Shown here one piece after another: positions 12,327-23,850 of a stretch of DNA of 64,000 bases. This DNA comes from Lamellibrachia columna (Eukaryota; Annelida; Polychaeta; Sabellida; Siboglinidae). The DNA lies in the NCBI GenBank assembly GCA_963662155.1, contig OY759269.1:16035263-16099262 (forward strand), given 5' to 3'. Position 1 is the stretch's first letter. Each line of letters starts with the position of its first letter. The notes under the pieces were generated by a model. That model worked only from the letters and a program-made list of their open reading frames with translations, ran no database searches and had not been told where the DNA came from. The translations under genes and the position numbers were made by a program.

Positions 12327-12531
12327 GCTGCAAAGAGTCTTACTGTGAGAGGAACTCCGGCTGGCAGTCGACCGTGTGCTACGGATGCGGCAGCTACGTC
12401 TTCTGCAAGTATGGACGTCCCCTTCGCTACAAGCGATGCCCCTGGTACAGACGCTACTACGACTGCAGACGTCGTCGTTGTGTCAACGGGTGCAACAAGT
12501 GCTGTGCAGGCGATAAATATACAGCAAAAAG
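12327..12531 (+). CDS. Secreted Cys/Arg-rich protein, exon with peritrophin-A-like module 3
   Basis: The acceptor is CATTGCTACAG ending at 12,326. The phase-1 start reads GCKESYCERNSGW, then VCYGCGSYVFCKYGRPLRYK, a run of Tyr and Arg, and CVNGCNKCC. The frame closes at 12,533, so the exon must end before that. The best donor is AAAAAG|GTAACT at 12,532, but it changes the phase, so the end is uncertain. The higher Cys and Arg content than modules 1 and 2 suggests a specialised C-terminal domain. Confidence 0.6.
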
Positions 12532-12589
12532 GTAACTTTAACGTGTATGTTCGCTGTCGTCGTCGTCTGTTATAATTTCCGATATGTAG

Positions 12590-13011
12590 GCAGCTGTCAT
12601 CCTTACTGGATGCTGACAATCAAGGTCTTAATCACTGATACATTCCGTATTATTTCAACCACTATGTTTTATTGCGTATCATTAACTAATCGTTATTCCA
12701 TATATAGAACGATATTTGTTCTACGAAAATGGCGTGTTCAGGACCGAGGACAAACGTTTTATCAGTTGGTATTTAGTCAAGCGGAATGTATATGTAGCGG
12801 ATCCATGTCGAATATACAATGTTTTTTTTCTTGCAGTATCATCAGTAATTACATAATTTATTTGCTATGTTTCAGTGGCGTCCATTGGTATCTGTCTCTC
12901 TTCGAAGAAATTTTGAACAAGCGAACAATTGTGGACAGAAGATTCCGCGAACACGCGTCGACATATTCGTTTGTAACCAGCACAACTATGTGAACATTCC
13001 ACTGCAATAAA
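12590..13011 (+). CDS. 3' exons of the Cys/Tyr-rich gene with polyadenylation signal
   Basis: Several acceptor-like sites lie here: CGATATGTAG before GCAGCTGTC at 12,590 (phase 1, encoding GSCHPYW), CATATATAG before 12,708, and CTATGTTTCAG before 12,876. From 12,876 a frame runs to a TAA at 13,008-13,010 that overlaps an AATAAA at 13,006-13,011, and contains two Cys. This is a plausible last exon and 3' end. The exact splicing of the middle part cannot be fixed by eye, and a stop at 12,991 is used in another frame. Confidence 0.4.
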
Positions 13012-13460
13012 ACTTTAGATTTCCAATGGACGTTCTGTGTTAAAGTCTTTATTTCAGTAACCGACAACATATTTAGGTAAAAAGAACGCGAAACTGTAAA
13101 ATAAACTTATTTAGAACAACTTCTAGACTGACGCATACATATACAAAACAAGTGTGAACCATAGGCTATATTTTTTTTCTTGGTATAGCCAACCTAAGGA
13201 GACAATGTAGGCTTGGGGTTTGATAGCAGCAAACAAAGGACTGTCTCGACTTCTACTTATTATGCGCAGTATTTGCCTTATCCCCAAAATTTTATATTTG
13301 TAAAGTTGTGTTAGTTATTTCGGCCCGCATTTTTGTTTTGCTTATTTATATATCAAACACACATCATTATTGTGTGATATTATATAATTCTTACTAAAAT
13401 GGAACGACCGCAACAGAAACAACTACTTCGTACACTGTAATATCATCCGCGTGTTTCTAA
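13012..13460. other. No gene seen
   Basis: AT-rich DNA downstream of the polyadenylation signal. Confidence 0.4.
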
Positions 13461-13473
13461 ACTAAATTGTCAA

Positions 13474-13545
13474 CTTCGTCATCACTTCGTCATCACTTCG
13501 TCATCACTTCGTCATCACTTCGTCATCACTTCGTCATCACTTCGG
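13474..13545 (+). repeat. 11-bp tandem repeat CTTCGTCATCA, 6 units
   Basis: Six perfect consecutive copies, then a variant CTTCGG. Confidence 0.95.
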
Positions 13546-14620
13546 CGACGGCTGACGATTATTTTTTTCAATAGACCATATGTATGCATAAGGACAATTT
13601 TCTTAATATTTTATTTTGTTTTAAATCGAAACAAAAGTTAGGATTTGGGGCTAAACATTAACCAATTGCAATTAAAATTAAGAAGATTTTAATAAATTAT
13701 GAATATCTACTCAGAAAGGGTTTTAAAAGTGGGAGACTGAGGGCTGACATGTTAACCAGCGCGACCGATTAGCGCATACGTAGTTCTATGAAAATCGGGT
13801 AACCTAGACTAGGCGTGACGTATTATTCAAAGAACCAAGTTCCAAACAAACGTGCTATTTTTTTCTGAATGAGGACTATTTTAGTAAACAAAGACCAAAA
13901 TATGTTACATAAGTTGAATTTCAACTCAAGCCATATGGCCATATCCTATTAGCAAGTACAGGAATACGAGAATACGAATTAATTTGTATTTGGCGAGCGA
14001 ATTTTGTTACACTGTCATTAAGTAAAGTTATCTAATAGAATGGCTCGGCCCATCAAAATAAGAAGCTGTGTGTTCAACAAGGTTCTCCTAGTAAGCGACT
14101 GGTATGCTTAATTGTAGTTATGTTTGGGGAACTATTATTGGTTCATAGGCTCAGAACCACGACTTTTATTTCCATTTAAGGTACACTGTGTATGTTACTG
14201 CGGCGACTCCGTGCTGCGATGAATATGGAAATGCATAATCATATTAGTACTAATGATTATTTTATTGCTGTCTATGCATATTTAATTCATTCTACTCACT
14301 CGCTTTCATCGATGGTTCTACATTAATGTATGCGTGCTGGACAAAATTAATGACTTCATGATCGACGATTGATTTGTTTATTTCAAACGGCCTAAATTTT
14401 TCACTTCGTTTTCGCAACTTCACAGCTGTGAAATGTTCGTTTTTTTCAGTAAGGTATGCCAACAGAAAACTTGCATACTAACCAAATATATTCAAACAGA
14501 ACAGTTGAGAGAATGTATAAATCATTTTCCCTTTGACGTCATTTATACAAACTACTCGCGTGTTGGAAGTCCACGCTGTTCTAATTACAAGCAATTGCTC
14601 CTCGCTTAATTATGCTACAC
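13546..14620. other. No gene seen
   Basis: AT-rich noncoding DNA. No domain, splice-flanked exon or recognisable repeat was found. Confidence 0.4.
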
Positions 14621-14745
14621 TGTGATTTACAATGTTTTCCCACTGGGTTGGTGTTGGTTTTGCATTACAAATGATTTACAATGCATTACAAATGATTTAC
14701 AATGTTTTCCCACTGGGTTGGTGTTGGTTTTGCATTACAAATGAG
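14621..14745 (+). repeat. Tandem duplication, period about 73 bp
   Basis: TGATTTACAATGTTTTCCCACTGGGTTGGTGTTGGTTTTGCATTACAAATGA is present twice, with a short ATTTACAATGCATTACAAATG bridge between copies. Confidence 0.9.
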
Positions 14746-15550
14746 CTAGCATCATGAAACTGTGACGACTTCCAAAAGGTTGTGTGTGATAATTAAATGG
14801 ATACAGCGAGCTGCATCAAAAGACACGCAAACAAAGGCGTTTTGACAAATAAGTAATTTGTGGACGTCGAAGAATGCAAACAAAAAAGGCAACGTATGTT
14901 ACGCTAACATGAGATACCCAGTTTTACTTACCTGCTAGCGGGAGAGTGCTCACTACACGTCTATCTGTTGGTATGCCGTTTCTTTACGGGAATTTTTTTA
15001 AATACACGAACTTTTTTATAACTGCAACCCAGCTACGTTTTTCAATGGTGCACTTCTATAATGTATTTTCAATTTACATGTTTTACTCCGTTACAAAATC
15101 TTGTGAATTGAATTGTAAATCAGACCATCACGTACGATCAGCGAGCGCATTTATTATCGTTTATGTAAACAACCTTGGCGTCACCTAGTTACTGGGATAA
15201 AGCCAGGTGGAAGAAATACTTTGTGCTCGGTCAAGTGTGAACCATAGAGCCTGCATTTGGAGTTAACTTTGACCTGACTACGTTTTCACACTGGCGTGTT
15301 CACACTGGCGTCCAACGACGTTCATAAAGGAGTGACCTGTCTTTTTACGTATACTAGACGTTCCTATATGAAACAATTGGTGAATGACGCCAGGCATAGT
15401 ATATGCTTCACAAATTGTTATTCTCCTTCATTCTTTACCTTTTGATTTATCTTTAACACACACAAGAATTACCCAATATATTGGATGATCCAGAATGTGC
15501 TTTGTACCGTTCAACTGTCTCTTTGCTGCACACTTCTTTATAGGTAAGCC
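14746..15550. other. No gene seen
   Basis: Noncoding. An open frame at 14,946-15,188 has no recognisable content. A small CACACTGGCGTGTTCACACTGGCGT duplication lies near 15,289. Confidence 0.35.
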
Positions 15551-15553
15551 CGA

Positions 15554-16090
15554 ATGACATATTATCCCCAACCCCCCAGCTCCAAGTTCGATAGCCAGAA
15601 CCTTTCAGGGCAACAAATGAATTGTAAATTTATCGTTTCACCATCAAACCTCGTGGTCGTATTGCTACTGAGAAGCGGTGATGTCAGTCTCAACCCAGGT
15701 CAGAAGATAAAGAACACCCCAACACATATGTATCCACTGCAGCAAATGCTTCACGGCTCGCAGTAGAGCAATCTCGTGTGACTCTTTTTTTAGCATTGGA
15801 TTCACATCAAATGTGCTGATGCTGGTCAGTCATCAAGTGACAAATCCCTTGATTTCGACTGCCTTGGGTCAAAAAGCTTTAACTTTATATACCTGAACAC
15901 CAGGAGAATAACACCGAAGCTAGACGATCTTCGGATCCCTGCAGCGAACTCTAAAGGGGCGGTGATTAGAATCAATGAGTCATCGCTCGATGCATCCTTG
16001 ACTGATTTCGAAGTGGAAATACTGGGATTCTTGATTGTTCGATGTGATAGAAATCGCGACGGCACCTTCATCAACATACGTGTTAAAATG
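15554..16090 (+). mobile_element. LINE fragment: 2A-like leader plus AP-endonuclease N-terminus
   Basis: An open frame ends in a hydrophobic VVLLL stretch followed by RSGDVSLNPGQ (15,671-15,703). This resembles the 2A-like D-V-E-x-N-P-G-P motif known at the start of some CR1/L2-type LINE proteins. Downstream, after frame changes, PKLDDLRIPAANSKGAVIRINESSLDASL-like sequence (about 15,915-16,000) and FLIVRCDRNRDGT match the APE endonuclease pattern (I-N-E-S-W-L-D, D-R-N-R-E-G-G-G). The frame is broken at several points, so it is a relic. The 850-bp tandem duplication begins within it. Confidence 0.7.
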
Positions 16091-16911
16091 CATTTGGGTG
16101 AATCATTACCTCGCAGCTTAACTGTTCAATTAAACGAAGCGACTTTTCGCGGGCATATGTTGCGATACTCGATTTTTTTCACCGATTACCTACATGTGTC
16201 TAAGCGCTTCACCTTTACCTGACTTAGTACAAGTAATACTATAATATAATAGACTTGTTGAAAAGACCCAACGGGCGGTGGCGCTGTGTCGAGAAGACTC
16301 GCGCCCAAATCTGTCTTATTCATTATTTCGTTTGTTCCCTGCCGCCTCGTATGAAACAGTCAGTCGTCGACGAAGATGATTAATTGGAACAGCACTACAA
16401 AGCCCAACCGCTTGATCTGTTTTTGCAGCAAAGCATCGGGTCGAAGTACAGCATAATGTACCAAGACATTTTCTGGAATAGTAATGCACATGTCGGTTGA
16501 TTCGGAATTTAATAACTATATATTTACACATACCGGGACTGATTGTCTTGTGTCTGATATGGAAACGACATGTTTACCAGAACATTAAGTAAATAAACGC
16601 AGTGAAAAAGCATAAAATTACCGTTTTCGTGTTGAGAAACGTATGCCCATAGGTAGTCGTTAAGTTATGCCCACATTCTAAAAGCCTTCATTGTAAACTA
16701 CAGGTGAATTGTCTCATCCCATATGTACGTGGCCCGGTCACATCTAGCGACGCTTGTTCGCCGCATCAACAAAAATAAATGAAAAAAATATACTTAGAAA
16801 TACCTGAAAAAATTGCCATCTAGTGTAACTTAACCGTTTGCGTTTGTATGTTTTAAATGCAAAAACATTTTCTGACGTATCAAGCACTTAATAATGCTTC
16901 ATTTATACATT
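16062..16911 (+). repeat. 850-bp direct tandem duplication, copy 1
   Basis: It begins TCAACATACGTGTTAAAAT, shortly after the LINE endonuclease sequence, and ends ...AATGCTTCATTTATACATTG. Internal landmarks are CTTTTCGCGGGCATATGTTGCG, GTGGCGCTGTGTCGA, AAGATGATTAATTG and TACCGGGACTGATTGTCTT. All recur in the same order 850 bp later. Confidence 0.9.
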
Positions 16912-17791
16912 GCACATTCATCAACATACGTGTTAAAATATAATTGGGTGAATCATTACCTTGCAGCTTAACTGTTCAATTAAACGAAGACACTTTTCGC
17001 GGGTATATGTTGCGATACTCTCTTTTTTCGTCGGTTACCTATGTAGTGTCTAAGTGCTTCACCTTTACCTGATTTAATTCAAATAATAATTTAATATACG
17101 TATTAAACATACCCACCGGGCCGTGGCGCTGTGTCGACTCGCGTCCAAATCTGTCTTATTCATTATTTCGTTTGTTCCTTGCCGCCTCGTGTGAAACAGT
17201 CAGTCATCGACGAAGATGATTAATTGAAACAGCACTACAAAGCCCAACCGCTTGATCTGTTTTTACAGCAAAGCATCGGGTCGAAGTACAGCATAATTTA
17301 ACAAGACATTTTCTGGAATAGTAATACACATATTGTTTGATTAAGAATTTAATAATTATATATTTACACATACCGGGACTGATTGTCTTTTGGCTGATTG
17401 GAACCAACATGTTTACCAGAACATTATGTAAAAACGCATTGTGAAAACATAAAATTACCGTTTTTGTGTTGAGGAACGTATGCCCATAGGAAGTCGTTTC
17501 CGCAACAACAGTTCATGCAAATATATACAGAAGAAAGCATAAAATGCCCAAATTCTGAAAGCCTTCATTGTAAACTACTGGTCAATTGCCTCACCTCATA
17601 TGTACGTGGCCCTGTCACAGCTAGCGACGCTTGTTCGCCGCATCAACAATAAACTAATGAAAAACAGCTACTTAAAAACATCTGAAAAACTTGTCATCTC
17701 GTGTAATTTAACCCTTTGCTTTTGTATGTTTTAAATGCAAAAACATTTTTTGACGTATCCAACACTTAATAATGCTTCTTTTATACATTGC
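16912..17791 (+). repeat. 850-bp direct tandem duplication, copy 2
   Basis: The same order of landmarks as copy 1, about 90% identical by eye, with small indels and a roughly 50-bp region (near 17,500-17,555) that differs. Confidence 0.9.
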
Positions 17792-18180
17792 GTAGTTCTG
17801 GTGGTTTGAGATTATATTAGTGGAGGTGCATAAAATAGAGGTTACAAACAGTAAATGGAAAAGACGAGCAAACAAAGCGCTTGATCAATCCCTTATTCTC
17901 AGCTACGACGTCGTCTGACCGACGTGTGGAGTACGAGTGCTAAATACGCTGACGTTGAACGACTTTAATTACGAGTTTGTAGGCGGTGAGAAAAACAATA
18001 TAGTAATACTACTATACAAAATTAAATGGTACATTTGCAAATATATAATATTAAATGGTACCTTTACAAATATGGAAGAAGATATTAACAACCAGATTAC
18101 GAAGAACAGCCAGCATGTAGGACGTCGAGAGGCAAACATTTGCATAAGAATGCCAAACAGATGATGCACAAAGCCATTTA
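17792..18180. other. No gene seen
   Basis: AT-rich. TTAAATGGTACMTTTRCAAATAT is present twice near 18,022 and 18,051 as a short direct repeat. Confidence 0.4.
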
Positions 18181-18289
18181 AGACATATTCTCCTCTTTGG
18201 CAGTGACTTTCGGACGTTGACAAAGATACTTGAAAGTCGAATAAGTGCAGCATACATTAAAACCTGTTAATGATAAAGGGTATCAGCAA

Positions 18290-18445
18290 ATGGAATAGTC
18301 AGCGACATTACCAAATATACAGGGAGAGAAAGATCACACCAAATGTGATCAAAATGAATATATTGAGATGGTATGGTCATGTAATGAGAAGATAATATGA
18401 TTATGTCATAAAATGTGGCCCTGAGCATGAAGATGACAGACTAGA
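18290..18445 (+). mobile_element. LINE 3' coding tail fragment
   Basis: The frame reads ITPNVIKMNILRWYGHVMRR and then CGPEHEDDRLETGW. The W-x-G-H-V-x-R pattern with its basic context is the typical C-terminal tail of RTE/CR1-type LINE proteins. A TAA interrupts it just after MRR. Confidence 0.6.
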
Positions 18446-18451
18446 GACCGG

Positions 18452-19785
18452 GTGGACGGCCCATGTTACTGTGGGTCAACAACGTCAGCAGCCACCTGGA
18501 GGAAAAGAACAGGTGAAACTTTGCAAAGCGCAGCTTTCATGGAACGTTGCAGAGACAACGGCATCAAGTTGAACCGAGAAAAACTACAACTACGCATGAG
18601 CGAAGTGACTTTCATGGGACATCGCATAACAAAGGATGGATTGAAGTCTGCCCCTGAAAAAGCCAAGGCTATCGCTAAAATGGCTGCACCAGCGACTGTT
18701 GAAGAATTGCGTTAATGAGTTACGCAGAGCTAGAAAATTGGTATTCTGGCCTGGCATGTCGAAAATTCGACAATACGTAGAGTCGTGCGATACATGCGCC
18801 ACTCACAGTGACAAACAAGCTGCAGAACCGCTGTTCATGCACGAAGTCCCTGGTCGTCCTTGGCAAAAGGGTGACACAGATCTGTCATTTGAGGGAAGAA
18901 ACTATCTGATCATAGTGGACTACTATAGTAACTTCTTCGACAATGACTTTCTGAAGGAAACGTTATCTGAAGATGTTATCACGTGTGCCGTATACTGTAA
19001 TCAGTGACGGAGGACCTCAATACATTTCTGACAAATTCAAGCTGTTCTGTGAAAAGTGTGGATTTAGCCATGAGATGTCAAGTCCTGATAACAGAAAAGC
19101 GAATGGTGTTGCAGAAGCTGCCGTCAAGATAGCGAAACGACTGCTAAGAAAATGCAGAACTGCACATGAAGACCTATACCTTGGTTTACTCAACCTGAGA
19201 AACGCACCAACAGAAGGTCTCAAAACCATCCAGCACAACGATTCATGGGACGCAGAACGAAGACTCTTGTTCCACGACATCTTACGTTCTGAAACCATCA
19301 AGTGGCTACTCCAAAGATGAAAGAGAACGAATGGAAGACAAACAAGGAAGAGTCGGTGAACGGTGTAGCAACAGGCGAGTGCTGAGACCATTGCAACAAG
19401 GCAATCGCGTAAGCATTCAGCCAATCCAGGCTGGGAGACGGGAGTTGGAACAAACAACTGTGACTAAGCGGCTTGTAAGACGGTCCTACGAAGTGACAAC
19501 GAATGATGGACGTAAATATCGCCGAAACCGACAGTTTCTGCGAGAGTCCCCGAGACCCAGAGAAATAAACGTCCAACGGTCTCCACTTCGACCATCACAG
19601 TTCCAGACGAGACAGTCAGCATCACTCCATCGAAGGGTCCTGACAAAGCGCACCCGTGAAAGAGTCAACAGACATCACACGACCCCCTTCGTTGCCGAAC
19701 GTGACACAACCATACGTGACGAAAACGGGAAGGTGGTGAAACCTGTTAGAAAGCTGAACTTGTGGAACATGTTAGAAAGCTGAAC
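18452..19785 (+). mobile_element. Ty3/gypsy retrotransposon pol remnant (RT thumb, then integrase)
   Basis: 18,500-18,712 encodes the RT C-terminus (MERCRDNGIKLNREKLQL, EVTFMGHRITKDGLKSAPEK). The sequence then jumps directly to integrase: ARKLVFWPGMSKIRQYVE with the CDTC half of the HHCC finger, TDLSFEGRNYLIIVDYYS (first catalytic Asp), and, after a frame change near 18,990, VISDGGPQY (second Asp) and KANGVAEAAVKIAKRL (Glu). The basic C-terminal part follows (RRSYEVTTNDGRKYRRNRQF). RNase H and the chain between RT and integrase are missing, so this is an internally deleted, frameshifted copy. Gag and the 5' LTR were not found. Confidence 0.88.
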
Positions 19786-20425
19786 TTGTGAAATGTGTTA
19801 GAAAGCTGAACTTGTGAAACCTGTTAGAAAGCTGAACTTGTGAAACCTGTTGGAAAGCTGAACTTGTGAAACGTGTTAGAAAGCTGAACTTGTGAAACCT
19901 GTTGGAAAGCTGAACTTGTGAAACCTGTTGGAAAGCTGAACTTGTGAAACCTGTTAGAAAGCTGAACTTGTGAAACCTGTTAGAAAGCTGAACTTGTGAA
20001 ACCTGTTAGAAAGCTGAACTTGTGAAACCTGTTAGAAAGCTGAACTTGTGAAATGTGTTAGAAAGCTGAACTTGTGAAACCTGTTAGAAAGCTGAACTTG
20101 TGAAATGTGTTAGAAAGCTGAACTTGTGAAACCTGTTAGAAAGCTGAACTTGTGAAACCTGTTGGAAAGCTGAACTTGTGAAACCTGTTAGAAAGCTGAA
20201 CTTGTGAAACCTGTTAGAAAGCTGAACTTGTGAAATGTGTTAGAAAGCTGAACTTGTGAAACCTGTTAGAAAGCTGAACTTGTGAAATGTGTTAGAAAGC
20301 TGAACTTGTGAAACCTGTTAGAAAGCTGAACTTGTGAAATGTGTTAGAAAGCTGAACTTGTGAAACGTGTTAGAAAGCTGAACTTGTGAAATGTGTTAGA
20401 AAGCTGAACTTGTGGAATATGTTAA
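19744..20425 (+). repeat. 26-bp satellite derived from the 3' end of gypsy pol, about 26 units
   Basis: The unit TTAGAAAGCTGAACTTGTGAAACCTG, with ATG/ACG variants, repeats from the end of the gypsy frame (VKPVRKLNLWNM) to 20,425. The first unit is coding sequence and the rest is expansion. The period is not a multiple of three, so frame is lost after the first units. Variants GAAACCTG, GAAATGTG and GTTGGAAAG alternate, which suggests higher-order copying. Confidence 0.95.
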
Positions 20426-20633
20426 AAAGCTGTGAAACAGTGTACACCTCTCGCAGACAAAGAAGCTTTTAAGATCTTCGTTTGGACATTTAATTTGGTG
20501 ACATTTAAACAAATGAAGCACACTTATACAGATGTTATATGGTTGACTAATGCTTGTCACTATGTTAATTTAATGTGTTTATCTATAATTTGTACAACAT
20601 ACTAAAGTATATGTAATTTGTATGCCTCGCCAT

Positions 20634-20960
20634 AAGGGGAAGGTTGTTGCGTTATGATGTTATTACGCTAGATGACGCCACGCTAGTTGTTTGTATCAGA
20701 TTGGGTCGGCTAGTAAAGCTTCTCTTCACGCTACACTTCAGTTTGTTATTCTTGAGTTACATATCGCCAATACCTACGTAAGACACGTAACAAAGGGCAA
20801 CGAGTATAAACATGGCATCGCGGTTACATTTGTCATTACACTTTGTCTTAGAGCTAGGCTACTGAGTACTTGAGTTGTCGACATTATTTAATTTATTCCA
20901 TATTAAACAATTGTGCTCGGCAACTGAAGACATGCAGTTAAAGTTCACAATATCGCCATT
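20634..20960 (+). mobile_element. Candidate 3' LTR of the gypsy element with polypurine tract
   Basis: A purine tract (AAGGGGAAGG, 20,634-20,643) directly precedes TGTTGCGTTATGATG at 20,645. This is the position and form expected for PPT and LTR start (TG...). The LTR end is not fixed, because there is no second copy in the window to compare. Confidence 0.5.
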
Positions 20961-21469
20961 GTACTGTGTGAATAATCAGCACAATTAATAACAAAGACGT
21001 CTGTGTAGTCTAGCCGAAAAATCCGAAACCAGACTATTAGTGGTTACGCCTATGTGGCTGCACCGGTACATGTTCTGTGGATATATTGCTGATTTTACCA
21101 GTTTTAGCCTGTTAACAGTATTCCAGATTGATACACATGTTTATGAACGCACCAGGAATATACTAGACTACGTGGTTTTAATAAGTGTTTGTGACTTTTT
21201 AGTATTTTACCGAATTATATTTTTACCTTTGTGAGTGCACCTGTGTGACATTAACAAGCTAGTGATCGGTCATGTGTGACCAGGACAACGAAAACATTGT
21301 GTACACGCGAAGCATGACCCGAGAATGCCTGCGTTGGTTACGGCCGAGCAGACACATTCGGCTCAATAATGCTGTACTATCTCTTGACAGGTACCAAGGA
21401 TGATGCTTATGCATCCAAAATAATCCAACGGTTTTAAGCTAGTTTGGTGAAGACATGGTCTATACTATT

Positions 21470-22780
21470 ACCTGTGGCAAGACGAAGCGCGCAAAGCACA
21501 TCACATTCCATTTGCAGTCAAGCCACTGACAGGGAATGTTGAGCTGATACATACACTTAACCGACTTGGTCACAGTGTATCCTACTCCCAGCTCGACTTG
21601 GTCACAGTGTATCCTACTCCCAGCTCGAAGAGATTGACAAAACCCTCTGTCTGCAAAAACTGTCACTGTCAGAAGGCGATGTTCCCCTTCCGGCAAACAT
21701 CAATCCACGAGTATTCACGACCTTAGCGTGGAACCACATTGACCGACTTGAAGGGACCATCAGTGGTGAGCTGATCTTCCACAGATTCAACGGAATTGTC
21801 GTCCAAACCAAGTTGGTCGACCCGCAACTATCCAAAATCCTACCCTCGTTGTTGACAAAACAAAGAAGAGAAGTATTAACACTGCACCATTACAGCTGAC
21901 CATCTTGGACAACGAGAGGAGACACCACAAGCCACAAGTGTAGAGGTTGACACCTCAGCTGTGGTTCAGCCTGCCAGAGAGCAGAACTTCGCCTGGATCA
22001 TGACACGCATGTCAGAACAAGAAGATCAACTAATCAGCAGCTGGACAGGCTTTAACATCCTGACTCGAGATGATGTCACTGTCGTTCCACACAATGTTGG
22101 GTACCTACCCACTATCAATGTTCCCGCGACACAAATAGCTACTGTCAACGAAGTCACTGAACATTATGCGGTCTTTAGAGTTGACCAAGACCGTGATTGT
22201 CTTTGACCAGGCACTATACGCAACGGATGCGGAGGTAACATGGGTACATCCTGACAAGTTTAAGACGACTATCATCATCAAGCTTGAAAGCTATTCCAGG
22301 ATGCTGGATTGCGGGATATGTGCATTGAGTCAGGTGTGATTGTAGATGGCTCTATTTCTGGAGTGATGGATGGTTGCAAGTACAACTGGGCAGTCAGACT
22401 TCACAAGTTAGTATATGAGGCCCCGATCAGGCTGGCATGGAAAGGTTTCCTCTTATGGATGCAAGCCAATCACATTGATGACATGGTCCGCATGGATGAA
22501 ACACTGAATACCATAATTAACTTCTGTAAAAATGTGTCACAAGCGTCTTTGAAGCAGGTCCTCCAAAACAGGTCATGTCAGGCATCAGCCTCTCCACTGG
22601 TCCTGTAGTCCCAGTAGATGTTACCAAGGATCTGCTGGGAGTTCATCAAGTAGGAGAAGAAGCATATCATATGTTCAAGAAGAAATGCTTAGAAGAAGCT
22701 CCATCAATAATGAAATTCCACGACAAGATGACGAAGCAAAATTTGAAGACATTCTCCAATAACTTATATTTATTTTGCAG
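21470..22780 (+). pseudogene. Decayed multicopy gene of uncharacterised invertebrate family
   Basis: Several frames together read like one protein: LSEGDVPLPANINPRVFTTL near 21,670, then EQNFAWIMTRMSEQEDQLIS and GFNILTRDDVTVVPHNVGYL (21,979-22,110), then ISGVMDGCKYNWAVRLHKLV and LNTIINFCKNVSQASLKQVL (22,350-22,570), then a charged C-terminal part (KDLLGVHQVGEEAYHMFKKK). A frame-breaking 32-bp direct duplication lies at 21,562-21,625. I recall similar proteins as multicopy, unnamed genes in invertebrate genomes. The function is unknown and the copy is dead, with internal gaps. Confidence 0.5.
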
Positions 22781-23412
22781 ACTGGACAACACCCTCCAGA
22801 TGAGCCCATTTATACCGGTGCACAAGTCTCACAAGGTCAAAATATGTTGTTGTTTATGCAGTATATTGTGAAATACAACATAAGTGGTGATCAATTAGAA
22901 CATTTATGCAAACTGTTTGAAATACACCTCCCTAATATTATACCAAAGTCTAAGTATCTATTCAAACAAAAGTTTCTAATGCATTTTCTTTATGACGTTT
23001 ACATGTATTGTCACTGGTGCAAATACTGTCTTGGAAAAACTGAAAATGAAGGCCAGTGCCCATTGTGTCGCACACCCGTTGTAAGGAAAATTCCATTTGG
23101 AGAAACAAATTCTTTATTGTATTTACAATAATGGAACAGTTAAGGGATCTACTTGAACATCACCATGTGGCAAATCGGCTGCTGTTAAAGTCTATCATTT
23201 GTTCGCAAGAGGACTACATTGCCATCTTGAGTGGAAACAGTATGCACAATTTGGTGAGAGGCGGTGTGGTGTGTGATGATGAGTTTACTGTTTTGTGGAA
23301 CATGGACGGTGCACAGGCTTTCCGTTCTTCAATTTTTGCGTATTGGTCATGTTTTCTAACTGTAAGTGAATTGTCTTATGTTGACAGGAAACAAAACGTG
23401 CTGATGTGGTAG
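22781..23412 (+). pseudogene. EnSpm/CACTA-like transposase fragment
   Basis: The frame reads PIYTGAQVSQGQNMLLFMQY, then PKSKYLFKQKFL, a zinc-knuckle-like CHWCKYC...CPLC (23,020-23,065), EQLRDLLEHH after a frame change near 23,130, and FTVLWNMDGAQAFRSS with SELSYVDRKQNVLMW, ending at 23,412. The W-N-x-D-G-x-x-x-F-x-S-S...W...L.E.....R pattern fits Transposase_21/tnp2-type proteins found in metazoan CACTA-like elements. The reading is by recall of hallmarks. The C-terminal half is absent. Confidence 0.6.
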
Positions 23413-23716
23413 TGATAAACCTGTCATGATGACATATGTGCAGCCCATAATTAATTAACTGAATGAATTGGCAACAACTATTTTTTACTGAGTCAATCCT
23501 GCAGATCAGGCCAATGTCCACAATAGTGTTTTTTTGGGGGGCAGCCACATGTGGCGCTGTAGCACATCATATGACCAGTAACTGCATTCAGTTTATTGGG
23601 AAATAGGCATTGCATACTGAAATATCAGTCTGTCGAGTAACCGCAACATTAATTTGAACAGGTAGGACAGAAACATATCTACTGTATATGGTTCTGCCTT
23701 CAGTAACAATGAAGAC

Positions 23717-23850
23717 AAGAACTGCCGTGGTAGAACGTCGGACTGTCGTTCGAGGGTACCGGCCGGGGTTTGAGTCAAACTGCTGCAGTTTCGAAACTTT
23801 GGCAATTTGGTTCATCCCACTGTCTCTCTTTCACCTTGTGTCTATGCCAG
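23717..23850 (+). mobile_element. tRNA-derived SINE, copy 4
   Basis: Head: GCCGTGGTAGAACGTCGGACTGTCG. B-box: CGGGGTTTGAGTCAAAC. Body: GCAGTTTCGAAACTTTGGCAATTTGGTTCATCCC, as in the copies at 5.1-6.3 kb. Confidence 0.7.

Noticed and set aside
19744..20425. CRISPR-like array
   Set aside because: The units are contiguous with no unique spacers and derive from a retrotransposon end in a eukaryotic genome.
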